The notes under the pieces: model-generated
What the model saw: the letters and a program-made list of their open reading frames with translations, nothing else
The model's database searches: none
Told to the model about the DNA's origin: nothing
NCBI RefSeq assembly: GCF_001420005.1
Contig: NZ_LJAK01000001.1
Location: 487,428-551,427, forward strand
From: Loktanella sp. 3ANDIMAR09
GTDB lineage: Bacteria; Pseudomonadota; Alphaproteobacteria; Rhodobacterales; Rhodobacteraceae
Length of the DNA stretch: 64,000 nucleotides
Direction of reading: 5' to 3'
Part shown: one piece after another, positions 1 through 9,528 of the stretch
Layout: each line of letters begins with the position of its first letter
How positions within the stretch are numbered: position 1 is the stretch's first letter
Translations under genes and position numbers: made by a program

Positions 1-409
1 GATACATCAGCATGCCGATGATCCACGTCACCTCGCGTGGTGCCTTGTAGTTGCCGTAGTAGAGGCTGCGGAAGATGTGCAGATACACGGCGATAAAGAA
101 CAGCGACGCGCCGTTGGAATGGAAGTAGCGGATCATGTGACCGCCGTTCACGTTGCGCATGATATGTTCGACGGATTCGAACGCCATGTCGACGTGCGGC
201 ACGTAATGCATGACCAGCACGATGCCGGTCACGATCTGCAGTACCAGCGTGAATGTCAGGACGATGCCCCAGATCCACATCCAGTTCAGGTTCTTTGGCG
301 TCGGGATCATCAGCGTATCATAGGCGATGCCGAGGATGGGAAGACGCTTGTGAAGCCACTTTTCACCGTTCGATGACGGCTCGTAGTGGTCGTGCGGGAT
401 GCCAGCCAT
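1..409 (-). CDS. petB: cytochrome b of the cytochrome bc1 complex (N-terminal part, cut by window edge)
   Basis: This is the membrane subunit of the quinol:cytochrome c reductase, carrying hemes bL and bH. The first 136 residues are present; the rest lies outside the window. Residues about 44-68 form the first membrane helix. The second begins near residue 97, and His97 and His111 sit at the known helix-B heme ligand positions. The start follows AAGGAG closely and lies 12 bases downstream of the petA stop, so the two genes are co-transcribed as in the usual petABC (fbcFBC) operon. The identification is firm; only the C-terminus is unseen. Confidence 0.96.
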   Translation of the reverse strand, partial: MAGIPHDHYEPSSNGEKWLHKRLPILGIAYDTLMIPTPKNLNWMWIWGIVLTFTLVLQIVTGIVLVMHYVPHVDMAFESVEHIMRNVNGGHMIRYFHSNGASLFFIAVYLHIFRSLYYGNYKAPREVTWIIGMLMY

Positions 410-421
410 GCTGTTTCTCCT

Positions 422-1003
422 TTAACCGAGTTCGATGGTCGTGGGGTCGACGAATGCGGCGACCGGCACGGGCAAGTTGGTGGGCGCAGGCCCGCGGCGG
501 ATGCGGCCTGCGGTGTCGTAGTGGCTGCCGTGGCACGGGCAGAACCAGCCGCCGAAATCACCCTGTTCACCCAGTGGCACACAGCCAAGGTGCGTGCAGA
601 CGCCCATCTGGACCAGCCACGCGCCATCGGGCGCGTCGGAACCTTCGGGGGTGGGCAGCGCGCGGTTCTGGTCGGTCGCTTCGGAGCCGACGGCCAGGTT
701 GGCGTTTTCAGCGGATTGATCCGGCAGATCAGCCAGATCCACAGCGCGCGCGGCGTCGATTTCGGACTGCGTGCGGTAGCGGATGAAAACAGGCTTGCCC
801 TGCCACAGTACGGTCAGCTGGCTGCCTTCGGTGATGCCGGACACATCGACACGGATCGACGCAAGTGCCTGCACATCGGCGGATGGGTTCATTTGGTTGA
901 CCAGGGGCCAGACGGCTGCGCCCGTGACCACCACGCCGGCACCGGCCGTCGCATAATATAGAAAATCGCGGCGTGTGCCCTGGTGTTCGTCTGCATGTGA
1001 CAA
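422..1003 (-). CDS. petA: ubiquinol-cytochrome c reductase Rieske iron-sulfur subunit
   Basis: It moves electrons from ubiquinol to cytochrome c1 through a [2Fe-2S] cluster. The 193-residue product has a Tat-type N-terminus ([14 protein letters not shown], residues 10-23) that doubles as the membrane anchor. Box 1 is CTHLGC (136-141) and box 2 CPCHGSH (155-161): Cys136, His138, Cys155 and His158 bind the cluster, and Cys141 and Cys157 can form the disulfide. I chose a TTG start at 1003 because it follows GGAG at good spacing and reads [13 protein letters not shown], as in Rhodobacter homologues. The open frame continues upstream to 1327 without family similarity. It is first in the operon with petB. 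Confidence 0.95.
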   Translation of the reverse strand: MSHADEHQGTRRDFLYYATAGAGVVVTGAAVWPLVNQMNPSADVQALASIRVDVSGITEGSQLTVLWQGKPVFIRYRTQSEIDAARAVDLADLPDQSAENANLAVGSEATDQNRALPTPEGSDAPDGAWLVQMGVCTHLGCVPLGEQGDFGGWFCPCHGSHYDTAGRIRRGPAPTNLPVPVAAFVDPTTIELG

Positions 1004-1239
1004 AGGGATATCTCCGGTTGTAGTGAACGGGGTGAACCGCTCTGCGAAAGACAATAGGCGGACTGCGCCGCTTAATTCGGCGCTGTTTAGCTTGCACGAC
1101 CCGGCCCGTCCAGCGGACATTCCGGCGCAGGGGTTGCAGTTTGGCGGCGCACGCCTAAGGAATGCTTTCGCCGTGACTTTAATAATAGTGTCATGGGCCA
1201 CTTTATCCAAACATGCTGGCTGCGGCGCATTGCTGCGGG

Positions 1240-1845
1240 TCAGGCCGTCGCAGCGGTGTCGATCATGGCCGCGCGTCCGCTGAATGTGGCATGCCACCCG
1301 GCCAGCGCGTCCCGTCCGGCGCGCCATTTGCGCGAATCATGCCGCAGATCAAGGTATCCCAATGCGCAGCCCATCGCGATCTGGCCCATGTCCAGCGGGC
1401 CGGACAAATGGCTGATCCAGCGGTCTTCGACCGCGTCCAGCGCACGGGCGACCTTGGCCCATTGCGCGTCGGTCCATTCAGGCCATTGCTTGTCGTCCGG
1501 TCGCATCCGGCCTTCGTAGGTTATCGCCAGGGCGGCCTCCATGATTCCGTCGGCCGTCGCCTCGAGTGTCAGCGTGTCCCACAGGCGGGCATGTGGATAG
1601 AGACCGGCGTTTGCGTGGTCATCCAGAAAACGGGTAATGACGCGGCTATCATAAAGCGCCGGTCCATGAAGCCGCAGGAGCGCCGGGATCTTGCCGATGG
1701 GATTGGCGGCGGCCACGGCCGCATCGGTGGCAAAAGGCGTGGTGCTGACATTGACCTCTTGGACTGCGTCCAACAGGTGCGCCTCGCGCAGAAGGACGCG
1801 GCATTTGCGGGCAAAGGGCGAAGCAGGTGAACACAGCAGTTGCAT
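1240..1845 (-). CDS. glutathione S-transferase family protein
   Basis: The 201-residue product has the N-terminal thioredoxin fold of the GST family: SPASPFARK near residues 6-14, NPIGKIPAL with the cis-proline near 48-56, and DSRVI near 66-70, followed by an all-helical C-terminal domain. GGAGGT five bases before the ATG supports the start. It lies 57 bases downstream of mtaB on the same strand and may share its transcript. The substrate is not predictable: the family covers conjugation, thiol transfer and dehalogenation. The active-site position has Ser/Pro (S9-P10) rather than Cys, which favours a transferase or reductase role, but this is weak evidence. Confidence 0.85.
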   Translation of the reverse strand: MQLLCSPASPFARKCRVLLREAHLLDAVQEVNVSTTPFATDAAVAAANPIGKIPALLRLHGPALYDSRVITRFLDDHANAGLYPHARLWDTLTLEATADGIMEAALAITYEGRMRPDDKQWPEWTDAQWAKVARALDAVEDRWISHLSGPLDMGQIAMGCALGYLDLRHDSRKWRAGRDALAGWHATFSGRAAMIDTAATA

Positions 1846-1902
1846 GATGGACCTCCGGGGTTGGCGCAACTGTGCACCCGGTCATGGCTGCCTGTCGAGA
1901 GG

Positions 1903-3159
1903 TCAGGCCGTCAGACGCGTCGTGTCGGCGCCGGTGATCACCGCATCGACGATCTGGCCGGTCGGTTGGTCCGTGTCGAAATGCACCTCTGCGAATTGTG
2001 CCGTGCGACCCATGCGGGGGCTTTCCATCAGGACGGCGTGGCGCTGTCCGATCTGATCTTGCAGATGGCGGGTCACGGCCGCGTCACCCGCGGCACGCAG
2101 GCGTGCGGCGCGATCCTTGATCGCGGGGCCACGGACCTGCGGCATACGGGCGGCAGGCGTGCCGGGGCGTGGCGAATAGGGAAACACGTGCAGCCAGGTC
2201 AGCGCGCAGTCCTCGACCAGCGCCAGAGAGTTCTCGAACGCTGCTTCGGTTTCGGTTGGAAACCCTGCAATGATATCTGCACCAAAGGTCATGTCGGGCC
2301 GCAGGCGGCGGGCGTCCTGCGCGAAACGGATCGCGTCGTCGCGTGAATGGCGTCGTTTCATCCGCTTCAGGATCAGATCATCACCATGCTGAAGCGACAG
2401 ATGCAGGTGGGGCATCAGGCGCGGTTCGGTCGCAATCGCCTGCATCAGTGCCTGATCCACCTCGATCGAATCGATTGACGAGATGCGCAGACGCGGCAGA
2501 TCCGGCACCAGTTTGAGGATGCGCAGGACCAGATCACCCAGACGCGGTGTCGCCGGCAGGTCGGCACCCCAGCTGGTCAGGTCGACACCGGTCAGCACCA
2601 CCTCTTGAAATCCGCGATCCACCAAACGCTTGATCTGGTCAACGACGACACCAGCGGGGACCGACCGCGAATTTCCCCGGCCAAAGGGAATGATGCAAAA
2701 TGTGCAGCGGTGATCGCAACCGTTCTGGACCTGGACATAGGCACGGCTACGCGTGCCGAAACCGTCGATCAGATGGCCTGCGGTTTCGGTCACGGACATG
2801 ATGTCGTCGACCTGCACCGGTTCGGTGCTGCCGATCAGGTCGGGCGCCATCCCGGCCCAGGTGGACGGGTCCATTTTTTCCGTGTTGCCGATGACGCGAT
2901 CAACCTCGGCCATATTGGCAAAGGTTTCAGGTTCGGTCTGTGCGGCGCAGCCTGTCACGATCAGCGTGGCATCCGGATGCGCGCGCCGCAGTTTACGAAT
3001 GTCCTGCCGCGCCTTGCGCACGGCCTCTGCGGTCACGGCACAGGTATTGACGACGACGGCATTGGTGACGCCCGCCGCCTCGGCCAATTCGGTCATCGCG
3101 GCGGTTTCATAGGCGTTCAGCCGGCACCCGTGGTTGGAAAAGATCGGTGCGTCAGCCAT
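1903..3159 (-). CDS. mtaB: tRNA t6A37 methylthiotransferase MtaB (radical SAM)
   Basis: MtaB converts t6A to ms2t6A at position 37 of tRNAs that read ANN codons, using two [4Fe-4S] clusters and S-adenosylmethionine. The 418-residue protein has the N-terminal UPF0004 domain with Cys12 (GCRLNAYE), Cys40 (NTCAV) and Cys71 (GCAAQ). The radical-SAM motif CDHRCTFC follows at 148-155, and there is a short C-terminal extension in place of a full TRAM domain. Its start overlaps the dapF stop by eight bases, suggesting translational coupling. An in-frame ATG at 3180 is possible and would add seven residues. Its nearness to a tRNA-Lys(UUU) gene, a t6A substrate, may be chance. Confidence 0.92.
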   Translation of the reverse strand: MADAPIFSNHGCRLNAYETAAMTELAEAAGVTNAVVVNTCAVTAEAVRKARQDIRKLRRAHPDATLIVTGCAAQTEPETFANMAEVDRVIGNTEKMDPSTWAGMAPDLIGSTEPVQVDDIMSVTETAGHLIDGFGTRSRAYVQVQNGCDHRCTFCIIPFGRGNSRSVPAGVVVDQIKRLVDRGFQEVVLTGVDLTSWGADLPATPRLGDLVLRILKLVPDLPRLRISSIDSIEVDQALMQAIATEPRLMPHLHLSLQHGDDLILKRMKRRHSRDDAIRFAQDARRLRPDMTFGADIIAGFPTETEAAFENSLALVEDCALTWLHVFPYSPRPGTPAARMPQVRGPAIKDRAARLRAAGDAAVTRHLQDQIGQRHAVLMESPRMGRTAQFAEVHFDTDQPTGQIVDAVITGADTTRLTA

Positions 3160-3949
3160 GCCAGACCCCGTCGAAGACATGCGCGGTCGGCCCTGTCATC
3201 CAGACACCGTCCGCGCGCCAGTCAATCATCAGCGTGCCGCCGTCCAGGTCGATGCGCACATGGTGCCCGGTCAGGCCGCGCCGCGCGGCCGCCACCGCCA
3301 CGGCACAGGATGACGAACCGGACGCGAGCGTCACACCCGCGCCACGTTCCCAGACCCGCATGCGCAGATGATCCGGCCCAACGACCTGCGCGAACTGCAC
3401 GTTTGTCCGTTCGGGAAACAGCGGGTGATGTTCTGTTTCGGCACCGCGTGCCGCAAGGTCGATTGCGGCCAGGTCATCCACGAAAAAGCTGCAATGCGGA
3501 TTGCCCATGCCGGTCCCGACCGGATCGCCTTCGATCGGCAGGTGCAGAGTATCTGTGTCATGCGCCAGCGGAATATCCGCCCAGTCCAGCAGCGGCGCAC
3601 CCATGTTGACGGATACACCGTCCGGCGTGCGCTGGGCGAGCAACGTTCCGCGATCCGTCGTGATCGTGACGCGGTCCAACCCTATGCGCGCCATGTGCCA
3701 TGCCGCGATACAGCGCGTCGCGTTGCCGCAGGCTGCCGAGGTGCTGCCGTCGCTGTTCCAAAAGGTCAGATGCAGGTCACCTGCGTCGCTGTCTGCGATT
3801 TCGGCCAGCTGATCAAAACCGATTCCGCGATGCCGATCCGCCATCGCAACAGCCAGGCGGGAATCGACGGCGTGACCTTCGCGTGCGTCAATCACGACGA
3901 AATCGTTGCCCAGGCCGTGCATCTTCATGAAGGGGATCGGGTGTGTCAT
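3152..3949 (-). CDS. dapF: diaminopimelate epimerase, with Ser replacing one catalytic Cys
   Basis: DapF interconverts LL- and meso-diaminopimelate for lysine and peptidoglycan synthesis. The 265-residue protein has the family's N-terminus (KMHGLGNDF, 9-17) and first catalytic Cys (Cys74 in ACGNATRC). The second catalytic motif, normally ACGxGAC, reads ASGSSSC (209-215), so Ser210 stands where the second thiol/thiolate is expected. The surrounding WERGAG is intact. This may be a lineage-wide feature of Rhodobacteraceae DapF rather than loss of function, since the rest is well preserved and the gene heads an operon with mtaB. The family call is firm; the catalytic consequence is not known. Confidence 0.92.
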   Translation of the reverse strand: MTHPIPFMKMHGLGNDFVVIDAREGHAVDSRLAVAMADRHRGIGFDQLAEIADSDAGDLHLTFWNSDGSTSAACGNATRCIAAWHMARIGLDRVTITTDRGTLLAQRTPDGVSVNMGAPLLDWADIPLAHDTDTLHLPIEGDPVGTGMGNPHCSFFVDDLAAIDLAARGAETEHHPLFPERTNVQFAQVVGPDHLRMRVWERGAGVTLASGSSSCAVAVAAARRGLTGHHVRIDLDGGTLMIDWRADGVWMTGPTAHVFDGVWHG

Positions 3950-4048
3950 GGGCGGGCCTATACGCCTGACCGAGAACTTTATCCAGCCCGTGCCGCTTTG
4001 GGGGGTTGACCATCTCGTGTTGCCATTCTAGTTCGCACCCCGTGGTCA

Positions 4049-4124
4049 GAGCCTGTAGCTCAGTTGGTAGAGCAACTGACTTTTAATCAGTAGGTCCAGG
4101 GTTCGAACCCCTGCGGGCTCACCA
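4049..4124 (+). tRNA. tRNA-Lys (anticodon UUU)
   Basis: A 76-nt cloverleaf is visible. The seven-base acceptor stem GAGCCTG pairs with CGGGCTC. There is a D arm with AGCTCAGTTGGTAGAGC, an anticodon loop CTTTTAA giving anticodon TTT, and a T arm with GGTTCGAACCC. The discriminator A is followed by an encoded CCA. It is divergent from dapF and convergent with the LacI regulator. Confidence 0.97.
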
Positions 4125-4255
4125 CGAAAACCTTTCAGGACAGCTAGCGTATCGCATGCCAGGCAGGCACCCTGCGGGGACGATATGCTTTGCGTCATAT
4201 CGCCTGTTCGGTTGGCAGTGCGCGGTCGGTCCGACCGCGAATCGCAGGCACTGGA

Positions 4256-5263
4256 CTATGCGCTCTTGCGGATGACCAGCCTTCCCAGAAAGGCATGCAG
4301 TTTCTTGGTGCGCTTCTTGCCTTCGAGGACTTCGACCAGTGCGTTTGCCATATCCGTCAATGGCTGGCGGTAGGTCGTTAATTCGTATTGCGGGCTGGAC
4401 GCCTGCGGCACATCGTCGAATCCCGTGATCGCGATATCTTCGGGCACGCGCAGTCCCAGTTCATAGCGGATCGCATCGCAAGCCCCCATCGCCAGGGCGT
4501 CGTTTTCACAAACCAGCACATCCGGCAAATCTGCCTGTTTTGCGCCTTTGAAACGTTGCACCACGAGGTCGTAGGCCAGCTTGGGGTCGTAACGGTCGAC
4601 AGAGGCGAACCTGGGGCGGTTTCCGCTGGTCTTTTCCCATTGCGACAAGAAGATTTCCTTGCGCTGAAGGTGTGCGGACTGCGTCTGCGGGCCAGCAATG
4701 AAAAACGGGTTCCGATAGCCTGCCGCAAACACATGTTCTGTAATGGCCGTCATCGCCGCGCGGTCATCGCAGCAGACGGAAATCGTATTTTCGTTTTTCG
4801 ACATGCGCGCAAAGACGATCAGTTTCTTGACCCGCTTGGCACCGATCGCGGTCTCGAGGCTTTGGTCGTTGAAGCTGACGCCGATGAGGATGGCCGCATC
4901 GACACGGCGTTGGCTGGCGTTGAGGAGTGCTGCTGATGCGTCCTGCTCATCGCTGGTATTCACCAACAGCGTATCATAGCCGTTCTTGCGCAGGATGCGC
5001 GTCAGCCGTTCCATCATCACCAGCTTGTGCGGGTTGGCAAAGTCATCGACGAGCAAGGCCACCAGATTGGTGCGGTCAGTGGCAAGGCTTGTTGCCAGCA
5101 GATCCGGGACATAGCCCAGCGTTTCGGCGGCTTTCATGACCTTTTCGCGGGATTTCGCGGAAATAGAGGCGTCTTTCTTGAAGGCGCGGTTCACGGTCCA
5201 GCGCGACACGCCAACCATTGCGGCAACGTCGTCAGCCGTAACAGAGCCTTCTTGATCCTTCAT
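4256..5263 (-). CDS. LacI-family repressor of the inositol operon
   Basis: The 335-residue product has an N-terminal helix-turn-helix (VTADDVAAMVGVSRWTVNRAF, about residues 8-28), the hinge helix, and a periplasmic-binding-protein-like effector domain ending with GFDDVPQASS and a C-terminal dimer segment. It is divergent from the inositol genes, with two palindromic operators in the 160-base gap, so it very likely represses them and responds to inositol or a breakdown product. The effector is inferred only. The start at 5263 places the helix-turn-helix where the family has it; an ATG at 5293 would add ten residues. A CGATATG...CATATCG inverted repeat (4181-4202) follows the gene and could end its transcript. 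Confidence 0.9.
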   Translation of the reverse strand: MKDQEGSVTADDVAAMVGVSRWTVNRAFKKDASISAKSREKVMKAAETLGYVPDLLATSLATDRTNLVALLVDDFANPHKLVMMERLTRILRKNGYDTLLVNTSDEQDASAALLNASQRRVDAAILIGVSFNDQSLETAIGAKRVKKLIVFARMSKNENTISVCCDDRAAMTAITEHVFAAGYRNPFFIAGPQTQSAHLQRKEIFLSQWEKTSGNRPRFASVDRYDPKLAYDLVVQRFKGAKQADLPDVLVCENDALAMGACDAIRYELGLRVPEDIAITGFDDVPQASSPQYELTTYRQPLTDMANALVEVLEGKKRTKKLHAFLGRLVIRKSA

Positions 5264-5341
5264 TTCCGAAACGGCTCCTTCGACTTTGCGCATGTTCGGC
5301 GACTGTGAACGCTCATCGTCCTTGTTTCAATCTTAGATGAT

Positions 5342-5382
5342 TTTTGCACCCGCGTGCAAAAATTTCTTGCACGCGGGTGCAA
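5342..5382. promoter_or_regulatory. tandem palindromic operators for the LacI-type regulator
   Basis: Two copies of one palindrome in opposite orientation: TTTTGCAC-CCGC-GTGCAAAA (5342-5361) and TTGCAC-GCGG-GTGCAA (5367-5382). Their centres are 23 bases apart, about two helical turns, which suits side-by-side dimers or a tetramer. They lie between the divergent repressor gene and the inositol dehydrogenase start at 5425. No further copy was seen inside the operon, so this is probably the single control point. Confidence 0.85.
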
Positions 5383-5424
5383 AACTGGTTTTCAATGACG
5401 CAAGGGAATCGGGAGGATCTCAGA

Positions 5425-6447
5425 ATGCGGGTAGGTTTGCTCGGTGCGGGACGCATCGGGACTGTTCATGCGCAGGCCATTTCTGCGCATCATGACAGCG
5501 AATTGGTCGCTGTTTCAGATGCGTTGAACGACAACGCGCAGGCGCTTGCAGCCACCTATGGCTGCGCCGTCCGCACCTCGGATGAGATCATCGCAGATAG
5601 CAGCATCGACGCGGTGTTGATTGCGACGTCCACGGATACGCATTCCGACCTGATCGAGGCCGCGGCCGCCGCAGGCAAGGCGGTGTTGTGTGAAAAGCCG
5701 GTGGACCTCAGCCTTGCGCGTGCCACTGCCTGCCTAGAGAATGTCGGCGATCGCGCCGCCAAGATCATGATCGGTTTCAATCGCCGGTTTGACCCCAGTT
5801 TTGGTGCGCTCAAATCCGCCATGATGGCGGGCGAAATCGGCAAGACCGAGCTTCTGTCGCTGACATCCTTTGATCCCGCGCCGCCACCCGTCAGCTACAT
5901 CAAGGTTTCTGGCGGCTTGTTCCGCGATATGATGATCCATGATTTCGACATGGCGAATTTCATCATGGGGGCGACACCCGTGACCGTTTCCGCCGCAGGC
6001 ACGTCCATCGTTGATCCTGCCATAGGCGAGGCGGGCGATGTGGACACGGCGGTCGTCACGATGACCTATGCCGATGGCCGGATCGCCGTGATCAAGAATT
6101 CGCGCCGCGCGGTCTATGGCTATGACCAGCGGGTCGAGGTTCTGGGGTCCGAAGGCCTGTTGCAGGCGCAGAACATGCTGGAAAACACCGTGGTCAAATC
6201 CACGGCATCCGGGGTGAGCAGCGCCAAGCCGACCTATTTTTTCCTCGAACGCTACATGCCGGCCTACAAGGCCGAATGGGCGGCCTTTGTCGCGGCGGTC
6301 AAGGGCGACACCGACATGCCTGTCGATCTGAACGACGGTGTCGCGGCCTTGGCGATGGCAGAGGCAGCAACGCGGTCCGCGCAGACGGGCCGCCCGGTCG
6401 ATATGGCCGAAATCACAGGGAATTCGGACCGCGGGGAGGCGGCCTGA
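5425..6447 (+). CDS. iolG: myo-inositol 2-dehydrogenase
   Basis: It oxidises myo-inositol to 2-keto-myo-inositol with NAD+, the first step of inositol breakdown. The 340-residue protein is of the Gfo/Idh/MocA family: Rossmann motif GLLGAGRIG (4-12), EKP (90-92, catalytic Lys91), and GGLFRDMMIHDFDM (163-176) with Asp168 and His172 as the catalytic pair by comparison with Bacillus IolG. GGGAGG eight bases before the ATG fixes the start; an upstream TTG in frame (5344) falls inside the operators and is rejected. It is the first gene after the operators and heads the inositol transcript. Confidence 0.93.
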   Translation: MRVGLLGAGRIGTVHAQAISAHHDSELVAVSDALNDNAQALAATYGCAVRTSDEIIADSSIDAVLIATSTDTHSDLIEAAAAAGKAVLCEKPVDLSLARATACLENVGDRAAKIMIGFNRRFDPSFGALKSAMMAGEIGKTELLSLTSFDPAPPPVSYIKVSGGLFRDMMIHDFDMANFIMGATPVTVSAAGTSIVDPAIGEAGDVDTAVVTMTYADGRIAVIKNSRRAVYGYDQRVEVLGSEGLLQAQNMLENTVVKSTASGVSSAKPTYFFLERYMPAYKAEWAAFVAAVKGDTDMPVDLNDGVAALAMAEAATRSAQTGRPVDMAEITGNSDRGEAA

Positions 6448-6553
6448 AAAGAGGCGCGCGCCCACATCGGGCGATGCGACATGCGCAGCCAATGCGCGTG
6501 AACAAGAGGCCGGGTTGACCGGCACGAATGGAAATCCAAGGGAGGAAAACCGA

Positions 6554-7474
6554 ATGAAGACATTTATGAAAGGCGCAATCGCTGCTGGTGCAGTCGCTGT
6601 GGCCGCACCCGCGATGGCCCAGGATATCGCTGTCGTTGTCCACGGCCAGGCCAACGATGCGTTCTGGTCCGTGGTCAAGGCGGGCGTGGATCAGGCCGCA
6701 GCCGACACCGGTGCAAACGTGTCCTACAATTCGCCCGAAACCTTTGACATGGTTCTGATGTCGCAGCTGATCGACGCGGCCGTGAACGAAGAGCCGGACG
6801 GGTTGGTCATTTCGTTCCCCGATCCCGATGCGCTTGGGCCGTCGGTTGAACGCGCGATTGCCGCAGGCATCCCCGTCATCACCATCAACGCCGGTGGCGC
6901 ACAGGCCAAGGAGCTGGGTGCCGCGATGCACGTCGGACAGGACGAATTTGATGCAGGCGTTGCCGCAGGCATGGCGCTGGCCGAGATGGGCGGCACCAAT
7001 GCACTCTGCGTGAACCAGGAAGTCGGGAACATCTCCCTCGATCAGCGCTGCGCCGGTTTCGAAGAGGGGTTCGGCGGTAGCGTGACAGTCCTGCCGACCA
7101 CCAACGATACCGCCGAGATCGAATCCAAGGTGTCCGCTGCGCTGGCATCTGACGACACCATCGACACCGTCATGGCGCTGGGCGCATCGACCGCGGGCGA
7201 ACCTTCGGTTGCCGCCGTCAAGGCATCGGGCCGTGACGTGAACGTGGCGACCTTTGATATGTCCGCAGGCTTCCTTCAGTCGGTTGTGGACGGTGACGCT
7301 GCATTCGCACTGGACCAGCAGCAGTATCTGCAGGGTTACATGGGTGTCGCGATCATGGCGCTGCAGGCCAAATTCGGCCTGATGCCCGGCGGCGACATCG
7401 CCTCTGGTCCGAACCTGATCACCGCCGACAAGGCCGCCCAGGTGATCGATCTGTCCGCGCAGGGCCTGCGCTAA
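6554..7474 (+). CDS. ABC transporter periplasmic binding protein, probably for myo-inositol
   Basis: The 306-residue protein has a Sec signal peptide (Lys-rich start, hydrophobic core, AMA-QD cleavage after residue 22) and a type I periplasmic binding domain of the ribose/inositol class (RbsB-like). It captures the sugar or polyol for the permease and ATPase that follow. The inositol assignment comes from its place between iolG and iolC, not from binding residues. GGAGG eight bases before the ATG supports the start. The strong hairpin just after the stop is common for highly expressed binding-protein genes. Confidence 0.9.
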   Translation: MKTFMKGAIAAGAVAVAAPAMAQDIAVVVHGQANDAFWSVVKAGVDQAAADTGANVSYNSPETFDMVLMSQLIDAAVNEEPDGLVISFPDPDALGPSVERAIAAGIPVITINAGGAQAKELGAAMHVGQDEFDAGVAAGMALAEMGGTNALCVNQEVGNISLDQRCAGFEEGFGGSVTVLPTTNDTAEIESKVSAALASDDTIDTVMALGASTAGEPSVAAVKASGRDVNVATFDMSAGFLQSVVDGDAAFALDQQQYLQGYMGVAIMALQAKFGLMPGGDIASGPNLITADKAAQVIDLSAQGLR

Positions 7475-7493
7475 GCGCACTCGACATGAAACA

Positions 7494-7521
7494 GAAGGCG
7501 GCGCAGTTTTGCGCCGCCTTC
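7494..7521 (+). other. perfect 12-bp hairpin between binding-protein and permease genes
   Basis: GAAGGCGGCGCA (7494-7505), loop GTTT, TGCGCCGCCTTC (7510-7521), with no U-tract after it. It sits 20 bases after the binding-protein stop and 22 before the permease start. By analogy with other ABC operons it probably protects the upstream mRNA 3' end, or partly ends transcription, so that binding protein exceeds permease. Confidence 0.8.
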
Positions 7522-7543
7522 GATAAATCTCGAAGAGGGCGTC

Positions 7544-8653
7544 ATGAGCGACACTACACCAAATCAAACCACGGATGAACGGATCAAGGCAGAGCCCCTG
7601 ATTTCGCGTCTGATGAAAAGACCCGAACTGGGTGCAATCGCGGGCGTCATACTGGTCGCCATCTTCTTTGTGATTACCGCGGATTCCGCGATGTTCACGG
7701 CTTCTGGCATCATCAACTTTCTTACACCGGCGGCACAGCTGGGAATTTTGGCAATCGGCGCTGCCCTGTTGATGATCGGTGGCGAATTCGATCTGTCGAT
7801 CGGATCGATGGTTGCCTTTGCCGGTCTGTTCTTTGGTGTCTGCGTCATGGTCTGGGGGCTGCCGCTGATCGTCGCAATCCCGGTCACCTTCGTGTTCTCT
7901 GCCTTTGTCGGCGCAATCAACGGGTTCATCGTGATCCGGTCCGGTCTGCCGTCATTCATTGTGACGCTGGCATTTCTCTTTATCCTGCGTGGCCTGTCGC
8001 TGGTGGGCCTGAAATGGGCCTCTGGCGGGTCGACGCAGCTGCGCGGCGTGCGTGATGCGACCGAAAACGACTGGCTTGCCCCCGTGTTTTCCGGCGATGC
8101 ATTTCCGGGATTTTTCGCCTGGCTGGCTGAACGCGGGCTGGTCGAAACATTCAGCAACGGCACGCCCAAGGTGACGGGGATCCCGGTCGAGATCCTGTGG
8201 TTCATCGTGCTGGCGCTGGTTGCAACCTATGTTCTGCTGCGCACCCCTGCCGGAAACTGGATCTTTGCTGCAGGCGGCGACACGACGGCTGCGTCCAATT
8301 CGGGTGTCCCGGTGAACCGCATCAAGATTTCACTGTTCATGGTGACGGCGTGCTGTGCGGCGCTGGTGGCGATCATCACCGTGATCGACGCAGGTTCGAC
8401 CGACGCGCGGCGCGGTTTTCAAAAGGAATTCGAGGCGATCATCGCCGCGGTGATCGGGGGCTGTCTGCTGACGGGCGGCTATGGGTCGGCAATCGGCGCA
8501 TTCTTTGGCTCCATCATCTTTGGCATGGTGGTGATCGGCCTGACCTACACGAATTTCGACCAGGACTGGTTCCAGGTGTTCCTGGGCGGGATGCTGCTGA
8601 TCGCGGTTCTGTTCAACAATGCCATTCGCAAGCGCGTCACGGGAGAGCGTTGA
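7544..8653 (+). CDS. ABC transporter permease, probably for myo-inositol
   Basis: A 369-residue inner-membrane protein of the RbsC/XylH branched-permease family with about ten hydrophobic segments. The cytoplasmic-loop region has [20 protein letters not shown], the family's conserved ATPase-contact region. A soluble stretch of about 50 residues around residues 165-215 lies between membrane segments. It works with the binding protein upstream and the ATPase that starts two bases after its stop. Substrate specificity is inferred from the operon. Confidence 0.9.
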   Translation: MSDTTPNQTTDERIKAEPLISRLMKRPELGAIAGVILVAIFFVITADSAMFTASGIINFLTPAAQLGILAIGAALLMIGGEFDLSIGSMVAFAGLFFGVCVMVWGLPLIVAIPVTFVFSAFVGAINGFIVIRSGLPSFIVTLAFLFILRGLSLVGLKWASGGSTQLRGVRDATENDWLAPVFSGDAFPGFFAWLAERGLVETFSNGTPKVTGIPVEILWFIVLALVATYVLLRTPAGNWIFAAGGDTTAASNSGVPVNRIKISLFMVTACCAALVAIITVIDAGSTDARRGFQKEFEAIIAAVIGGCLLTGGYGSAIGAFFGSIIFGMVVIGLTYTNFDQDWFQVFLGGMLLIAVLFNNAIRKRVTGER

Positions 8654-8654
8654 T

Positions 8655-9476
8655 ATGACCGATGACAGCAAATTCCATCATGGCGCCGTCGATGACCGTG
8701 TCGCACCGATTGTCCAGATGCAGGACATCCAGAAACACTTTGGCAACATCATCGCCTTGGCAGGTGTCAGTTTCGATATCCGGCCCGGAGAATGTCACTG
8801 CCTGCTGGGTGACAACGGCGCGGGCAAGTCGACATTCATCAAGACCATGTCGGGCGTTCATCAGCCCACACACGGCAAGATCCTGTTCGAGGGCAAGCCG
8901 ATGAGCTTTGCCACGCCGCGCGATTCAATGGAGGCCGGGATCGCCACAGTGTTCCAGGACCTTGCGATGATCCCGCTGATGTCGGTGGCGCGCAACTTCT
9001 TCATGGGGCGTGAACCCACCAAGGGGCGTGGTCTGTTCAAGCGGTTCGACGTCGAACTGGCCAATGAGATCACCATGACGGAAATGCGCAAGATGGGCAT
9101 CAACCTGCGCGGACCCGATCAGGCGGTCGGCACGCTGTCGGGTGGCGAACGCCAGACGGTTGCGATTGCCCGTGCGGTCTATTTCGGTGCCAAGGTGCTG
9201 ATCCTGGATGAGCCGACCTCGGCGCTGGGTGTACGCCAGACATCCAATGTGCTGGCCACGATCGACAAGGTGCGCAAGCAGGGCGTCGGCGTCGTCTTTA
9301 TAAGCCACAACGTGCGGCACGCGCTGGCGGTCGGTGATCGTTTCACCGTGCTGAACCGGGGCAAGACGCTGGGGACGGCCAAGCGCGGCGAAATCACCCC
9401 CGAAGAATTGCAGGACCTGATGGCGGGCGGCCAGGAACTGGCCCAGCTCGAGGGGTCGCTCGGCGGGACGGTCTGA
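8655..9476 (+). CDS. ABC transporter ATP-binding protein, single-domain
   Basis: This 273-residue protein energises the inositol importer. Walker [10 protein letters not shown] is at 52-60, the signature LSGGE at 161-165 and Walker B VLILDEP at 181-187; a switch His (SHNV) follows. The sugar importers of this class (RbsA, MglA, XylG) normally carry two fused ATPase halves of about 500 residues. Here there is one, as in the FrcA-like group, so it must act as a homodimer. GGGAGAG precedes the start, which lies two bases after the permease stop. Confidence 0.92.
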   Translation: MTDDSKFHHGAVDDRVAPIVQMQDIQKHFGNIIALAGVSFDIRPGECHCLLGDNGAGKSTFIKTMSGVHQPTHGKILFEGKPMSFATPRDSMEAGIATVFQDLAMIPLMSVARNFFMGREPTKGRGLFKRFDVELANEITMTEMRKMGINLRGPDQAVGTLSGGERQTVAIARAVYFGAKVLILDEPTSALGVRQTSNVLATIDKVRKQGVGVVFISHNVRHALAVGDRFTVLNRGKTLGTAKRGEITPEELQDLMAGGQELAQLEGSLGGTV

Positions 9477-9528
9477 CGACATTTATCGCATACCATTCAG
9501 TGTCCTCCCAGGAACGTTGAAATGGTTC

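Noticed and set aside
1004..1327. N-terminal extension of the Rieske protein frame
   Set aside because: The extra residues lack similarity, and the TTG at 1003 with GGAG gives the normal N-terminus with the Tat-type anchor.
3152..3949. dapF as a pseudogene
   Set aside because: The frame is intact, all other motifs are conserved and it heads an operon; a Ser substitution alone does not show decay.
5344..5424. upstream TTG start for inositol dehydrogenase
   Set aside because: It would place the operators inside the coding region; GGGAGG before the ATG at 5425 gives the usual Rossmann start.
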